Origin: Afipia sp.
Lineage (GTDB): Bacteria; Pseudomonadota; Alphaproteobacteria; Rhizobiales; Xanthobacteraceae
Length of the DNA stretch: 64,000 nt
Direction: 5' to 3'
Assembly (NCBI GenBank): GCA_016201045.1
Contig: JACQDM010000008.1
Location: 1-64,000 of the forward strand
How positions within the stretch are numbered: the first letter of the stretch is position 1; the number at the start of each line of letters is the position of its first letter. The notes beneath the pieces were generated by a model. That model was not told the DNA's origin. It ran no database searches and saw only the letters and a list, made by a program, of their open reading frames with translations. Both the position numbers and the translations under genes were made by a program. This document shows, piece after piece, positions 21,366-30,504 of this stretch.

Positions 21366-21902
21366 TCACTTACGTTCCGCAACCGCCTTCATGTTCGCGA
21401 GGCCTTCGGCGAACTGACCGCCAACCATCTTATCCATATTCATGATCACGTGCATGATCTTGAACTTGTAGGGAATGGGGCCGCGCATCGTCCAAGTGAC
21501 GTTCGTCGCGTTGCCTTCCGGCTTCATGGTGAACTCGGCCATGTTGTGCGCCTCGAACGGGCTCATGAAATCGAGCTTGATGTCGATGCGCGACGGCGAG
21601 GAGTCGAGAATCTCCATCCGGCCGCTGCCGATGTTCTTGTTGCCTTCCCACTGATAGATCGAGCCCACGCCGGTGGGCGCGCCGCTATAGGTGCGCCTCA
21701 TCGCGGGATCGATCTTTTCGTAAGGCGACCACGACGCCCAGTTCTTGTAATCGTTGATGAGTGGATAGACCGTTTCGGCAGGCGCGTTGATAAGCGCGGA
21801 TCGCTGAACCACAAATGTATCCGGCTTCATCGCCGCGAGAATCAGAATAGCGACGATCGCGATGGCGAGAATTACACCAACGATCATGAGAACGGTCATC
21901 AT
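21366..21902 (-). CDS. membrane-anchored SRPBCC (polyketide cyclase-like) protein
   Basis: The 178-residue protein has an N-terminal transmembrane helix (MIVGVILAIAIVAILILAAM) and a START/SRPBCC-like domain (INAPAETVYPLINDYKNWASWSPYE, then FTMKPEGNATNVTWTM). Such domains form a hydrophobic ligand pocket. I chose the ATG at 21902 because GGAGAAGTTTG lies directly before it; the frame is open to 21941. It is the last gene of the first ArsR operon, 42 bases after the AHSA1-type gene. Confidence 0.82.
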   Translation of the reverse strand: MMTVLMIVGVILAIAIVAILILAAMKPDTFVVQRSALINAPAETVYPLINDYKNWASWSPYEKIDPAMRRTYSGAPTGVGSIYQWEGNKNIGSGRMEILDSSPSRIDIKLDFMSPFEAHNMAEFTMKPEGNATNVTWTMRGPIPYKFKIMHVIMNMDKMVGGQFAEGLANMKAVAERK

Positions 21903-21944
21903 CAAACTTCTCCGTGGTAACGTCGATAGAGATACGGGCATAGC

Positions 21945-22433
21945 TTACGCCTTCGCCAGAAATTCTTCGAGCTGGTCCAAAGTTCCCCCGAAACCCTGCG
22001 TCATCGAGGCGAACATGCCTTCGAATGCGGCGCGCTCCTCATCGGTCGGATTAATCGGGCCGCCGCGCAGATCGAGCACGGTCTTTCCGCCGCTTTCGGT
22101 CAGCGTCAGATTGTTCAGGATTTCGAGCGGCCAGACCGGACTGAACGGCGCGCGCGTAATTCCGCCCGACGCATCGGAGAACGAATTCACAAATACGATA
22201 CGCTCGGGTTTTGAGATCTCGCGATAGACGAAGCGCCCCCACCAGATATTTCCGTCCGGCATTTTCATGCCGTAGTGAAACAGTCCGCCCGGCTTGAATT
22301 CGAATTTTGCGACATCGATCTTGCAACCCTTCGGTCCCCACCATTGACCAAACGATTGCGGATCGGACCACGCTTTCCATACGAGATCGCGCGGCGCGCT
22401 GAGGGTGCGTGAGATCGTGAATTCCTTGCTCAT
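21945..22433 (-). CDS. SRPBCC/AHSA1 domain protein
   Basis: The 162-residue cytosolic protein has the AHSA1 signature ISRTLSAPRDLVWKAWSDP and QWWGPKGC near the N-terminus, plus FKPGGLFHYGMKMPDG. The fold binds hydrophobic small molecules; proteins of this type are often encoded with SdpR-type ArsR repressors. GAGGATCATTCG precedes the ATG. It follows the VOC gene by 15 bases in the ArsR-VOC-AHSA1-SRPBCC operon. Confidence 0.87.
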   Translation of the reverse strand: MSKEFTISRTLSAPRDLVWKAWSDPQSFGQWWGPKGCKIDVAKFEFKPGGLFHYGMKMPDGNIWWGRFVYREISKPERIVFVNSFSDASGGITRAPFSPVWPLEILNNLTLTESGGKTVLDLRGGPINPTDEERAAFEGMFASMTQGFGGTLDQLEEFLAKA

Positions 22434-22448
22434 CGAATGATCCTCGAC

Positions 22449-22874
22449 TTACTTCGCCGGAAGCGGGTGCCCGAAGCTCCACGCCAGCCCGAACGGATCG
22501 GAGACTTCCGCATAGCGCATGCCCCAGAACGCATCCCACGGCGGCATGGTGACTTGCGCTCCGGCGGCTTGCGCGCGTTTGACGGCTTCGTCGCAATTCG
22601 CAACTTCCATATGCAGCTTGATCGGCGTGCCGCCGATTTCCGTTGCCGGAAAAATTTTAATGTCGCCGTGCTGGCCGCGATGCTCGGGGAAATCGTCCAT
22701 CAGAAACACGACCGCACCGTTGACGATGAGATGCGCGTGCATCAGCCGCTTGCCGTCTTCCGCCGGCATGCGCATCACTACGGTTGCGCCGAAGGCTTCC
22801 TTGTAGAACTCGATCGCGTCGGCAGCTCCTTTAACGCACAGATGCGGGATGAGCGGGGGCAGTTTGTCGGTCAT
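22449..22874 (-). CDS. VOC family protein (PhnB/glyoxalase-like)
   Basis: The 141-residue vicinal-oxygen-chelate protein opens with LIPHLCVKGAADAIEFYKEAFGA and has paired beta-alpha-beta modules, ending SDPFGLAWSFG. The PhnB-like branch is common and mostly of unknown substrate; some members are dioxygenases or antibiotic-binding proteins. AAGGAGTATCGC precedes the ATG. It is the second gene of the first ArsR operon, 23 bases after the repressor. Confidence 0.88.
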   Translation of the reverse strand: MTDKLPPLIPHLCVKGAADAIEFYKEAFGATVVMRMPAEDGKRLMHAHLIVNGAVVFLMDDFPEHRGQHGDIKIFPATEIGGTPIKLHMEVANCDEAVKRAQAAGAQVTMPPWDAFWGMRYAEVSDPFGLAWSFGHPLPAK

Positions 22875-22897
22875 GCGATACTCCTTGGGTACAAGTG

Positions 22898-23281
22898 CTA
22901 CTTCTTCGAAGGCGCGCGCTTCTTCGCTTTGCCGCGCCGGTTTCTTTTCGGCTTGTCCTTCGACTGAAGCCGGGTGAGATAATCTTCAAGGCGATCAAGC
23001 CGCACTTCCCAGAAGCGCCGATAGCGCTCCAGCCAATCGTCGACTTCCTTCAGCGCCGACGCCTCGATCTTGCAGGGACGCCACTGCGCCTCGCGGCCGC
23101 GCGTCACAAGCCCCGCGCCTTCCAGCACCTTTAGGTGTTTCGACACGGCGGGAAGGCTCATGTCGAAGGGTTCAGCCAGCTTCATGACCGAAGTCTCGCC
23201 GGTCGCGAGACGCGCCAGAATCGCGCGCCGCGTCGGGTCCGCAAGCGCCGCGAATTTAAGGCTGAGGGGATCGCCCTGCAT
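22898..23281 (-). CDS. ArsR/SmtB family transcriptional regulator (SdpR-like)
   Basis: The 127-residue protein is a winged-helix repressor with ALADPTRRAILARL, the recognition helix MSLPAVSKHLKVLEGAGLV and a basic C-terminal tail. It has no cysteine cluster for metal binding. The RYRRFWEVRLDRLEDYL tail is typical of ArsR proteins paired with AHSA1 genes. It heads a four-gene operon (VOC, AHSA1, SRPBCC). A consensus promoter with palindromes lies at 23281-23339, which suggests autoregulation. A close paralogue is encoded at 31255-31674. Confidence 0.9.
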   Translation of the reverse strand: MQGDPLSLKFAALADPTRRAILARLATGETSVMKLAEPFDMSLPAVSKHLKVLEGAGLVTRGREAQWRPCKIEASALKEVDDWLERYRRFWEVRLDRLEDYLTRLQSKDKPKRNRRGKAKKRAPSKK

Positions 23282-23339
23282 TAAACCATCCAGTTAATTA
23301 ACTCACAGGTTAAATACAGCGGCAAAGAACCCCTGTCAA
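23281..23339 (-). promoter_or_regulatory. promoter and probable ArsR operator of the first ArsR operon
   Basis: On the minus strand TTGACA (23334-23339), a 17-base spacer and TATTTA (23311-23316) make a near-consensus promoter. The perfect palindrome AGTTAATTAACT (23292-23303) lies on the expected start point. Outside it are inverted half-sites TTTAACC and GGTTTAA, the latter touching the ATG. Binding here would block transcription. The TTAACC half-site also occurs at the second ArsR gene. Confidence 0.7.
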
Positions 23340-23387
23340 GCGAGGCATTTCATTTTTGCGGTGCTGAGGCCGACGCGCTTGCGCCGC

Positions 23388-25934
23388 TCAATAATCCTTG
23401 AGCAGGCGTTCGATATAATCGAGTTCGATCTGCGGCCGCGACGGATCTGCGAGACGGCGGCGCAGTTCCTCGAGAATCCTGCGCACGCGCTGGACATCGA
23501 TCTCGCCGGGGATCTTCACGGTGAGATCGTCGCTCCACTCGCGCCCGCTGAGCGGACGTCCCAAGGGATCGGTGCCGTTGGCGCTGTTCTGCTGGCGTCC
23601 AACCTTGTTGCCCGGTCCGCCGCCCTCCTGCCCGTCGCCCGGCTGCATCGATTGCGCGAGATTCTTCGCGCCCTTGCGCAGAGCTTCGAGCGCGCGGCCC
23701 TGAGAATCGACTGCACTCTCCGCGTTGCCCTGCCCAAGCTGTCCGCCGGCATCGCCCATTGCGCTATCGGCATCGGCGAGTGAATCGCCACCCTCCTGCT
23801 GCGCATCGTCGCCTTCGCCGGACTGACTCTTGTCGCCCGGCTGACCCGGCATCATCCCGTTCTTCTTCAGATCGTCGAGCAGCTTGCCGAGCCGGTCGCG
23901 CAATGCCTGCTGATCCTGACGCAATCCGTTCATCGGATTCTGCTCACCCTGCAAACCGCGATTGCGATCCGAGCGCGAATCCATGCCTTGGCGATAGGTC
24001 TTGTCGCGCAGTTGCTGCTGCTTGCGGATAACGTCGCCGAGTTCGTTCAGCGCCTGCTCCATGTCGCCTTCGCCGCCCTGTCCCGGCTGCGCCATCTGAA
24101 GGTTTTCCAGCATCTGCTGCATCTGGTCGAGCAGCGCGCGCGCCGCATCCTTGTCGCCCGATTTCGAGAGCCGCTCCATGCGGTCGAGCATGTTCTTGAA
24201 ATCCTGCTGCCGCATGATCTTGGTATTCTTGTCGAGCGGCCGCGCCAGTTGCTGCGGATTGTTGCGCAGCTGCTCGACGAGCTGGCGCATGTAATTGTCC
24301 AGCGCCGCGCGCAGATTGTCGGTGAGCTTCTTGATCTCTTCGTCGCTCGCGCCGCGCTCCAGCGCCTGCTTCAACGCGTCCTGTGCAGCACGCAGCGCTT
24401 TGTCGACATCGGTGATGTTGCCGTCCTCGATCGAAACGGCGAGCGCCCACATGTTGTCGACCGTCTCGCGCATCGCATCCTTGGAATTGGCATGGTCGAG
24501 CTGGGCGGCGACGCTGCGCAGTCCGAGATACTGTCCCATCTCCGGCATGAAGGCCTCCGGCGCAATCATCAGCGCTTCGAGCGCGATCATCACCAGCGGC
24601 TTCTGATTGGCGTCGAGCGCGAGATTGCGCCGCTGTTCGATCAGCGCGCGCGAGAGCGGTTTCAGGAACAGCCGCTCAGGCAGCTTCATGTTGAACGGTT
24701 CGCTGCGGCCGATGTTGCCGGCTTCGTCCTTCGCCGTAAGCGTGAGCGTCACGTCAGCGCCGGCGTAAGGATTCTCGCTCAGGTCCTTTACAGTCTGTCC
24801 GACGCCCTTTCGCGTGCGCGCATTGGGCAATCCGAGCACGTAGTCCGGCGCGTCGAACAAGGGCTGGGCCGACGCATCCGCTCCCCGCGCGGCAAATTGT
24901 GCATGCGCTTCGGTGACACCAAAATCATCTTCGAGCGTGTAGGACAACAACAGAGAGCCCTTGGCTTGACGCTCAGGATCTTTCGCCAGCGCAATGGTCG
25001 GCGGCTGATCGGGCAGCGCCTTGAAAGTCCACTGGGGCTGACCCGATGGCGAGCGGATATGCGCGGTCGCGTCGCCGGTGATCGCGAAATGCTTTTCGCT
25101 GGTGCCTTGCGGGATTTTGTCGGTGACCGGCGCCTCCGCGATGCTGCCGCCGAGACTAACATCGAGCGTTCCGCCGCTCGATCGCACGATCAAAGTGCTG
25201 CCTGCCGGAATCGAAATCGGCGCGGAATCCGATTGTGGAACGCTTCTGTTGCTCGATGCCGAAAGAATGACCGGCGGACGGCCCGTATAGGGCGGCGGCG
25301 TGACCCACGCATCGACGCGGACATTCGGGCCGGAGAATGCGCCATCCCAGTCGAAGGCCGCCGCAACGCGCGACAGGCGATCGCTGCCCGCGGCAACGAA
25401 TGTGGCCGCCATCAACACCACCACTAGTCCGCGCAGCGCCCACGGATCGTGAATCGCAAGACGCGGAGATGGAAGGCCCGCGCGAATTCGCTTGATCGAT
25501 GCAAGCGTGCGCGCCCGCTGCTCCGCCCACAACGCCTGCGAAATCGGATCGTTGGATTTCAGCGTGTCGGTCAACGCGGTCGCGGGGCGATGCGCGATGC
25601 CGGTGCCGCGATCGAGACGGCGCAAGGCGTCCTCGCGCGTCGGAAAACGAAAGCGCAGAACGGGCCAGAGCGAGGCAATCGCCAGCGCGACAAACACGAC
25701 AAAAAGAATAACTCGGGGAATGAACGGCAGAACGACCCACGCTCCGGCCCAGGAGGCCGCCAGAAAGAGGCCGGCAACCGTCAGCAGGCGAGCGAGAATT
25801 GGCCACGCCCGCTCCCAGATCAGCGCCAGCCGCGCCCGGCGCAAAGCCTGCGCAAGCTGCTGCTGCCGAGCCGTTTCCGGATCGGTTGCAGGCTCGGGGA
25901 CCCTGCGTTTCAGTCCTTTCAACGGGCTCTCCAT
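23388..25934 (-). CDS. TIGR02302/DUF4175 family membrane protein
   Basis: The 848-residue protein has two N-terminal helices (about 45-90) and a third near 190, a periplasmic-type middle with YTGRPPVILSAS and VTLTLTAKDEAGN blocks, and a long glutamine-rich, coiled-coil C-terminal half (QQMLENLQMAQPGQGG-type runs). The family is nearly restricted to alphaproteobacteria and is uncharacterised. GAGGTGCG precedes the ATG at 25934; a GTG at 25958 would add eight residues. In relatives it usually follows argH-lptM-lysA, but here two rightward genes separate it from lysA. Confidence 0.85.
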   Translation of the reverse strand: MESPLKGLKRRVPEPATDPETARQQQLAQALRRARLALIWERAWPILARLLTVAGLFLAASWAGAWVVLPFIPRVILFVVFVALAIASLWPVLRFRFPTREDALRRLDRGTGIAHRPATALTDTLKSNDPISQALWAEQRARTLASIKRIRAGLPSPRLAIHDPWALRGLVVVLMAATFVAAGSDRLSRVAAAFDWDGAFSGPNVRVDAWVTPPPYTGRPPVILSASSNRSVPQSDSAPISIPAGSTLIVRSSGGTLDVSLGGSIAEAPVTDKIPQGTSEKHFAITGDATAHIRSPSGQPQWTFKALPDQPPTIALAKDPERQAKGSLLLSYTLEDDFGVTEAHAQFAARGADASAQPLFDAPDYVLGLPNARTRKGVGQTVKDLSENPYAGADVTLTLTAKDEAGNIGRSEPFNMKLPERLFLKPLSRALIEQRRNLALDANQKPLVMIALEALMIAPEAFMPEMGQYLGLRSVAAQLDHANSKDAMRETVDNMWALAVSIEDGNITDVDKALRAAQDALKQALERGASDEEIKKLTDNLRAALDNYMRQLVEQLRNNPQQLARPLDKNTKIMRQQDFKNMLDRMERLSKSGDKDAARALLDQMQQMLENLQMAQPGQGGEGDMEQALNELGDVIRKQQQLRDKTYRQGMDSRSDRNRGLQGEQNPMNGLRQDQQALRDRLGKLLDDLKKNGMMPGQPGDKSQSGEGDDAQQEGGDSLADADSAMGDAGGQLGQGNAESAVDSQGRALEALRKGAKNLAQSMQPGDGQEGGGPGNKVGRQQNSANGTDPLGRPLSGREWSDDLTVKIPGEIDVQRVRRILEELRRRLADPSRPQIELDYIERLLKDY

Positions 25935-26096
25935 CGCACCTCGATGCGACTCTATCACATGGGCGGCAATGAGGCATGTCCGGCGCCGCCTAACTCACAT
26001 GCAATTCCGCCATCGCCGCAAAGCGTGACGGGCGCGTGCTGAAACCTTAACGTGAGCAGGACCGAAGCCAATAACCGTCTCCAAGAGAGGATCGAT

Positions 26097-26477
26097 ATGG
26101 ACAAGACAACTTTCGACAAAGGCGTGGAAGTTCGCACCGCCGTGCTCGGCAAGCAGTATGTCGAGAACGCGCTGAAGAACGTCGACGATTTCAACCGGCC
26201 GTTTCAGGAACTCGTCACGGAGTATTGCTGGGGCGCGGTGTGGGGTCGCGACGAACTGCCGCGCAAGACCCGCAGCATGCTCAACCTCGCCATGATCGCG
26301 ATCCTCAACCGGCCGCACGAATTGAAGTTGCACATCAAGGGCGCGCTCACCAACGGCGTCACCAAGGACGAGATCCGCGAGATTTTCATGCAGGTCGCGA
26401 TCTATGCCGGCGTGCCATGTGCGGTCGACAGCTTTCGCATCGCGCGCGAAGCCTTCGCAGAAGTCGCAAAAAGCTGA
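26097..26477 (+). CDS. carboxymuconolactone decarboxylase family protein
   Basis: The 126-residue all-helical protein resembles gamma-carboxymuconolactone decarboxylase (PcaC): EYCWGAVWGRDELPRKTRSMLNLAMIAILNRP and the C-terminal GVPCAVDSFRIAREAF. The AhpD peroxidase motif with two cysteines is absent, so the decarboxylase-type branch is more likely. There is no other pca gene here, so a beta-ketoadipate role is not shown. GAGAGGATCGAT precedes the ATG. It is followed after eight bases by the dehydrogenase gene. Confidence 0.85.
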   Translation: MDKTTFDKGVEVRTAVLGKQYVENALKNVDDFNRPFQELVTEYCWGAVWGRDELPRKTRSMLNLAMIAILNRPHELKLHIKGALTNGVTKDEIREIFMQVAIYAGVPCAVDSFRIAREAFAEVAKS

Positions 26478-26485
26478 GCGTGACA

Positions 26486-27379
26486 ATGGATATCGGATTT
26501 ATCGGTCTCGGCCGCATGGGCTTTCAGATGGCCCGGCGTCTCGCCAAGGCCAATCATAACCTCGTCGTGTTCGACACCAGCGCCGATGCCGTCAAGCGCC
26601 TGACGGCAATCGGTGCCGAGGCCGCGTCATCGCCGAGCGAAGTCGCCGACCGCGTCGAGACCGTGATGGCGAGCCTGCCTTCGCTCGAGGCGTCGCTGAA
26701 CGTCGCGACCGGCAAGGATGGCGTGATCGAAGGCAAGCGCGTGAAGCGCTTTATCGATCTGTCCACGGTCGGCTCACAGATGGCGGTGAAAATTCACGAC
26801 TTGCTCGCCAAGCGCGACATCGCTCAACTCGACAGCCCGGTGAGCGGCGGTGTCGGCGGCGCCGAAAAGGGAACGCTTGCGGTCATGGTTTCAGGCCCAC
26901 GCGCAGACTTCGACGCGTTGAAACCCGTGCTCGATGTCATCGGCAAAGTTTTCTACATCGGCGCAAAGCCCGGATCGGCCCAGACCATGAAGCTCGTCAA
27001 CAACCTCCTGTCGGCAACCGCCGTCGCGGCAACATCCGAAGCGGTGGTGATCGGCGTGAAAGCCGGCCTCGATGCAGGCGTGATGATCGACGTCATCAAT
27101 GCGGGCTCCGGCATGAACACCGCCAGCCGCGACAAGTTTCCCCGCGCGATTCTGCCGCGCACGTTCGATTTCGGTTTCGCTACCGGGTTGATGGTGAAGG
27201 ATGTTCGGCTCTGCCTCGAGGAAAGCAAGGCAATGGGCCTGTCGATGGAAGTCACGGAAGCCGTCGGACGGCTATGGGAAACCGTCATCAGGGAAATGGG
27301 ACCCGAGTCCGATTTCACGTCCGCCATTCAACCGATGGAAAAGGCCGCAGGCGTCATCGTCAAAGGCAAGCCGTCTTAA
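26486..27379 (+). CDS. NAD(P)-dependent beta-hydroxyacid dehydrogenase (HIBADH family)
   Basis: The 297-residue enzyme has the Rossmann motif GFIGLGRMGFQMARRL at the start, the substrate block DSPVSGGVGGAEKGTL, and the catalytic lysine in TMKLVNNLL. The family includes 3-hydroxyisobutyrate dehydrogenase and tartronate semialdehyde reductase; the substrate here is unknown. It is coupled to the CMD gene, which suggests a shared catabolic or detoxifying step. A GTG two codons upstream is an alternative start. Confidence 0.88.
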   Translation: MDIGFIGLGRMGFQMARRLAKANHNLVVFDTSADAVKRLTAIGAEAASSPSEVADRVETVMASLPSLEASLNVATGKDGVIEGKRVKRFIDLSTVGSQMAVKIHDLLAKRDIAQLDSPVSGGVGGAEKGTLAVMVSGPRADFDALKPVLDVIGKVFYIGAKPGSAQTMKLVNNLLSATAVAATSEAVVIGVKAGLDAGVMIDVINAGSGMNTASRDKFPRAILPRTFDFGFATGLMVKDVRLCLEESKAMGLSMEVTEAVGRLWETVIREMGPESDFTSAIQPMEKAAGVIVKGKPS

Positions 27380-27385
27380 GACGCT

Positions 27386-28651
27386 TCAAAGCCAAGGCGC
27401 CGGACGATCCATTGCGATCAGCGCGTCTGCGTCGATGCGCGGACGCACGACGGCATACTGATCGTCCTTGACCAGCACTTCCGGCACCAAGGCGCGCGTG
27501 TTGTAAAAGCCCGACTGAACTGCGCCATAGGCCCCCGCCGTCATGATCGCGACCAGATCGCCATGCTGCGGTTCAGGTATCGAACGGTCGAGCGCGAGGT
27601 AATCGCCGCTCTCGCAGACAGGTCCGACGACATCGGCGACCATTGTCTTTGCGTTCTTCGGCGCTTCGCGCACCGGCAGAATATCGTGATGCGCTTCATA
27701 GAGTGTCGGACGAATGAGATCGTTCATCGCCGCATCGATGATGACGAAGTTCTTCGCGTCGCCATGCTTCACATAGATGACGCGCGACACGAGAATGCCT
27801 GCATTGCCGACAATCATGCGCCCCGGCTCGAACAATAGCCTGCAGCCGAGATTGTGCGTCACGCGCTTGACCATGTTGGCATAGGCGAGAGGCGCGGGTG
27901 GCGCTTCGCGATCGGCATGATAGGGAATGCCGAGACCGCCGCCAAAATCGACATGCGAGATCGTGTGACCGTCGGCGCGCAGCGTGTTCACGAAATCGGC
28001 GAGCACACGGAACGCAGCCTCCAACGGCACCAGATCCGTGATCTGGCTGCCGATATGCATATCGACGCCGGTGATCTTGAGACCAGGCAGCATGGCCGCA
28101 TGCGCATAGACAGCGCGTGCATGCGCGATCGGAATGCCGAACTTGTTCTCGGACTTCCCGGTGGAAATTTTCGCGTGACTGCCAGAGTCGATGTCCGGAT
28201 TGACGCGCACCGAGATGCGTGCCGTGCGGCCGGTCTCGAACGCGAGCTTCGACAATAGTTCAAGTTCGGGTTCGGATTCGACGTTCACGCACAGAATGTC
28301 TTCGGCGAGAGCCTGACGCAGCTCGGCCTCGGTCTTGCCCACGCCGGAGAACACGATTTTATTCGCGGGAATTCCCGCTGCACGCGCGCGCTTCAGTTCG
28401 CCTCCCGAAACCACATCGGCGCCTGCGCCGAGTTTCGCGAGCGTCTTGAGAACGGATTGGTTGGAATTCGCCTTCATCGCGTAACACACGAGCGCATCCA
28501 CGCCGGCGAATGCTTCGGCAAACACGCGGTAGTGACGCTCGAGCGTCGCAGTCGAATAGCAATAGAACGGCGTGCCCACCTTGTCGGCAAGCGCGATCAG
28601 GCTAACGCCCTCGGCGTGCAGCACGCCGTCACGATACTGGAAATGATTCAT
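27386..28651 (-). CDS. lysA: diaminopimelate decarboxylase
   Basis: PLP-dependent last step of lysine synthesis, from meso-diaminopimelate. The 421-residue protein has the PLP lysine in CYAMKANSNQ, GGGLGIPY, EPGRMIVGNAG and the C-terminal CESGDYLA and AGAYG blocks that complete the active site across the dimer. It starts six bases after the lptM stop, in the argH-lptM-lysA operon. Confidence 0.97.
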   Translation of the reverse strand: MNHFQYRDGVLHAEGVSLIALADKVGTPFYCYSTATLERHYRVFAEAFAGVDALVCYAMKANSNQSVLKTLAKLGAGADVVSGGELKRARAAGIPANKIVFSGVGKTEAELRQALAEDILCVNVESEPELELLSKLAFETGRTARISVRVNPDIDSGSHAKISTGKSENKFGIPIAHARAVYAHAAMLPGLKITGVDMHIGSQITDLVPLEAAFRVLADFVNTLRADGHTISHVDFGGGLGIPYHADREAPPAPLAYANMVKRVTHNLGCRLLFEPGRMIVGNAGILVSRVIYVKHGDAKNFVIIDAAMNDLIRPTLYEAHHDILPVREAPKNAKTMVADVVGPVCESGDYLALDRSIPEPQHGDLVAIMTAGAYGAVQSGFYNTRALVPEVLVKDDQYAVVRPRIDADALIAMDRPAPWL

Positions 28652-28657
28652 TTGAGA

Positions 28658-28942
28658 TCAATCCAGAATCGGATCGAGGATGATGCGTTTCTTCGGGCCT
28701 TTCGGCGCGATCGGGCCCTTGTCGACACTGTTGGTGCCGCCCGAATACAGATCGCCCTGCGACGTCGCCGCTTCGGGAGGTCCGGCGCTGGTGTCATCCA
28801 GAACGCCCGGCGTAGCCTGATAACTCGACGAACTGGGCGGAAGGTCGAGACCGGCCTTACGGCCGCAACCCGCAAGCGCGCATGCCATTGCGACCAGCGC
28901 AACAGCCGTCAGTGTCGAAGAATTGCGAGAACGAATAGCCAC
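28658..28942 (-). CDS. lptM: small LPS-transport-type lipoprotein LptM
   Basis: The 94-residue lipoprotein has a signal with lipobox LAGC (lipidated C26) followed at once by GRKAGLDLPP, the short conserved LptM (YifL) motif. LptM helps oxidative maturation of the LptD outer-membrane translocon in enterobacteria; the rest of the protein is low complexity. The start GTG at 28942 is chosen for AGGGA upstream and a direct signal sequence. The argH-lptM-lysA order is a recurring one in alphaproteobacteria. Confidence 0.82.
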   Translation of the reverse strand: MAIRSRNSSTLTAVALVAMACALAGCGRKAGLDLPPSSSSYQATPGVLDDTSAGPPEAATSQGDLYSGGTNSVDKGPIAPKGPKKRIILDPILD

Positions 28943-29023
28943 GTCGAGAGTCCCTGAATTGCGCGCACCATACAAAGAAGGTGCGTATCTGGCGAGTGCC
29001 GGAGGAAACCAAAATTGTCCGGT

Positions 29024-30421
29024 TCAGCCCGAATTTTGCTCTTTTTCCAGTCGCTTGAACCACGCTTTCGCCTGCGCGCGCACATTGTCCGGCGCGGTCC
29101 CGCCATAGCTCGTGCGGCTTTCGACCGACGCCTGCACGGACAGCACATCGATTGCAGCAGCCGTGATTCGCGGCTCGATCGCCTGCATCTCGCCGAGCGG
29201 CAATTTGTGAAGGGCGATACCGCCATCCGATGCCTTCGCGACGATGCGCCCGGTGACATGATGCGCGTCGCGGAACGGCATTTTCAGTTCGCGCACCAGC
29301 CAGTCGGCGAGATCCGTCGCAGTCGCATAGCCTTCACCGGCTGCGACTTTCATGCGCGCTTCGTCCGGCACGAGATCGAGCACCATGCCGGTCATCGCCT
29401 TGACGGCGAGCGACAGCGCGGCGAACGCTTCCATCGCGCCCTGTTTGTCTTCCTGCATGTCCTTTTGATAGGCAAGCGGCAGGCCCTTCATCACGATGAG
29501 CAACGCGGTCAGCGAGCCGATGACGCGGCCGGTCTTGGCGCGCACGAGTTCGGCCGCATCGGGATTGCGCTTCTGCGGCATGATCGACGAGCCGGTGGTG
29601 AATTTATCGGACAAGCGCACGAGACCGACGAGCGGCGAGGTCCAGATCACGATCTCTTCGGCAAAGCGCGACAGATGCACGGAAGCAATCGACGCAGCCG
29701 AGAGAACTTCGAGCACGAAATCGCGGTCCGAAACGGCGTCGAGCGAATTTGCCATCGGGCGATCGAAGCCGAGCGCGCTCGCCGTTGCATCGCGATCGAT
29801 TGGGAATGACGTTCCTGCGAGCGCCGCCGCACCGAGCGGGCTTTCATTCAAGCGCTTGCGCGCGTCGGCAAACCGCCCGCGGTCGCGCGCGGCCATTTCG
29901 ACATAAGCCATCAGATGATGACCGAATGTCACAGGCTGCGCGGTTTGCAGATGCGTGAAGCCCGGCATCACGGTGTCGGCGTGTTCGAGCGCGCGCTCGA
30001 CCAGCGCACGCTGATAGGCCGCGAGCGCATCATCAATGTCATCGACGACGTCGCGAACATAAAGACGGAAATCGGTTGCGACCTGATCGTTACGCGATCG
30101 CGCGGTGTGCAGGCGTCCAGCCGCAGGGCCGATCAATTCGCCCAGCCGGCTTTCGACATTCATGTGAATGTCTTCCAGCGCCCGCTTGAACGTGAAGCCG
30201 CCCTTGCCGATCTCTGACAAAATCGTGTCTAGACCGCCCGCGATGTTTTTTGCATCGTTGGCCGTGATAATGCCTTGCGAGGCGAGCATGGCGGCATGCG
30301 CCTTGGACGCGGCGATGTCCTGAGCGTATAGGTGCTGATCGACGTCGATCGAGACGTTGATCTCCTCCATAATGGCATCGGGACTTTCGCCGAAGCGGCC
30401 GCCCCACATCTTGTTGCTCAT
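29024..30421 (-). CDS. argH: argininosuccinate lyase
   Basis: Last step of arginine synthesis, releasing fumarate and arginine. The 465-residue protein shows [14 protein letters not shown] at the start, [15 protein letters not shown], the substrate block HTQTAQ-type [10 protein letters not shown] and the signature loop [12 protein letters not shown]. It is the first gene of argH-lptM-lysA and is divergent from tlpA across 83 bases. Confidence 0.98.
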   Translation of the reverse strand: MSNKMWGGRFGESPDAIMEEINVSIDVDQHLYAQDIAASKAHAAMLASQGIITANDAKNIAGGLDTILSEIGKGGFTFKRALEDIHMNVESRLGELIGPAAGRLHTARSRNDQVATDFRLYVRDVVDDIDDALAAYQRALVERALEHADTVMPGFTHLQTAQPVTFGHHLMAYVEMAARDRGRFADARKRLNESPLGAAALAGTSFPIDRDATASALGFDRPMANSLDAVSDRDFVLEVLSAASIASVHLSRFAEEIVIWTSPLVGLVRLSDKFTTGSSIMPQKRNPDAAELVRAKTGRVIGSLTALLIVMKGLPLAYQKDMQEDKQGAMEAFAALSLAVKAMTGMVLDLVPDEARMKVAAGEGYATATDLADWLVRELKMPFRDAHHVTGRIVAKASDGGIALHKLPLGEMQAIEPRITAAAIDVLSVQASVESRTSYGGTAPDNVRAQAKAWFKRLEKEQNSG

Positions 30422-30504
30422 GACAATCTCAAATCTCTGCCAGAAACTTTTCTAACCCGCCGTTCGTAATTCCCGTCAGCACCAACTCAGCAAAGCTCAA
30501 GACC

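Noticed and set aside
23988-25427. 479-codon open frame on the plus strand
   Set aside because: It is antisense to the TIGR02302 gene, has an Arg/His/Leu-heavy composition and no recognisable domain. It is a shadow of a G+C-rich gene.
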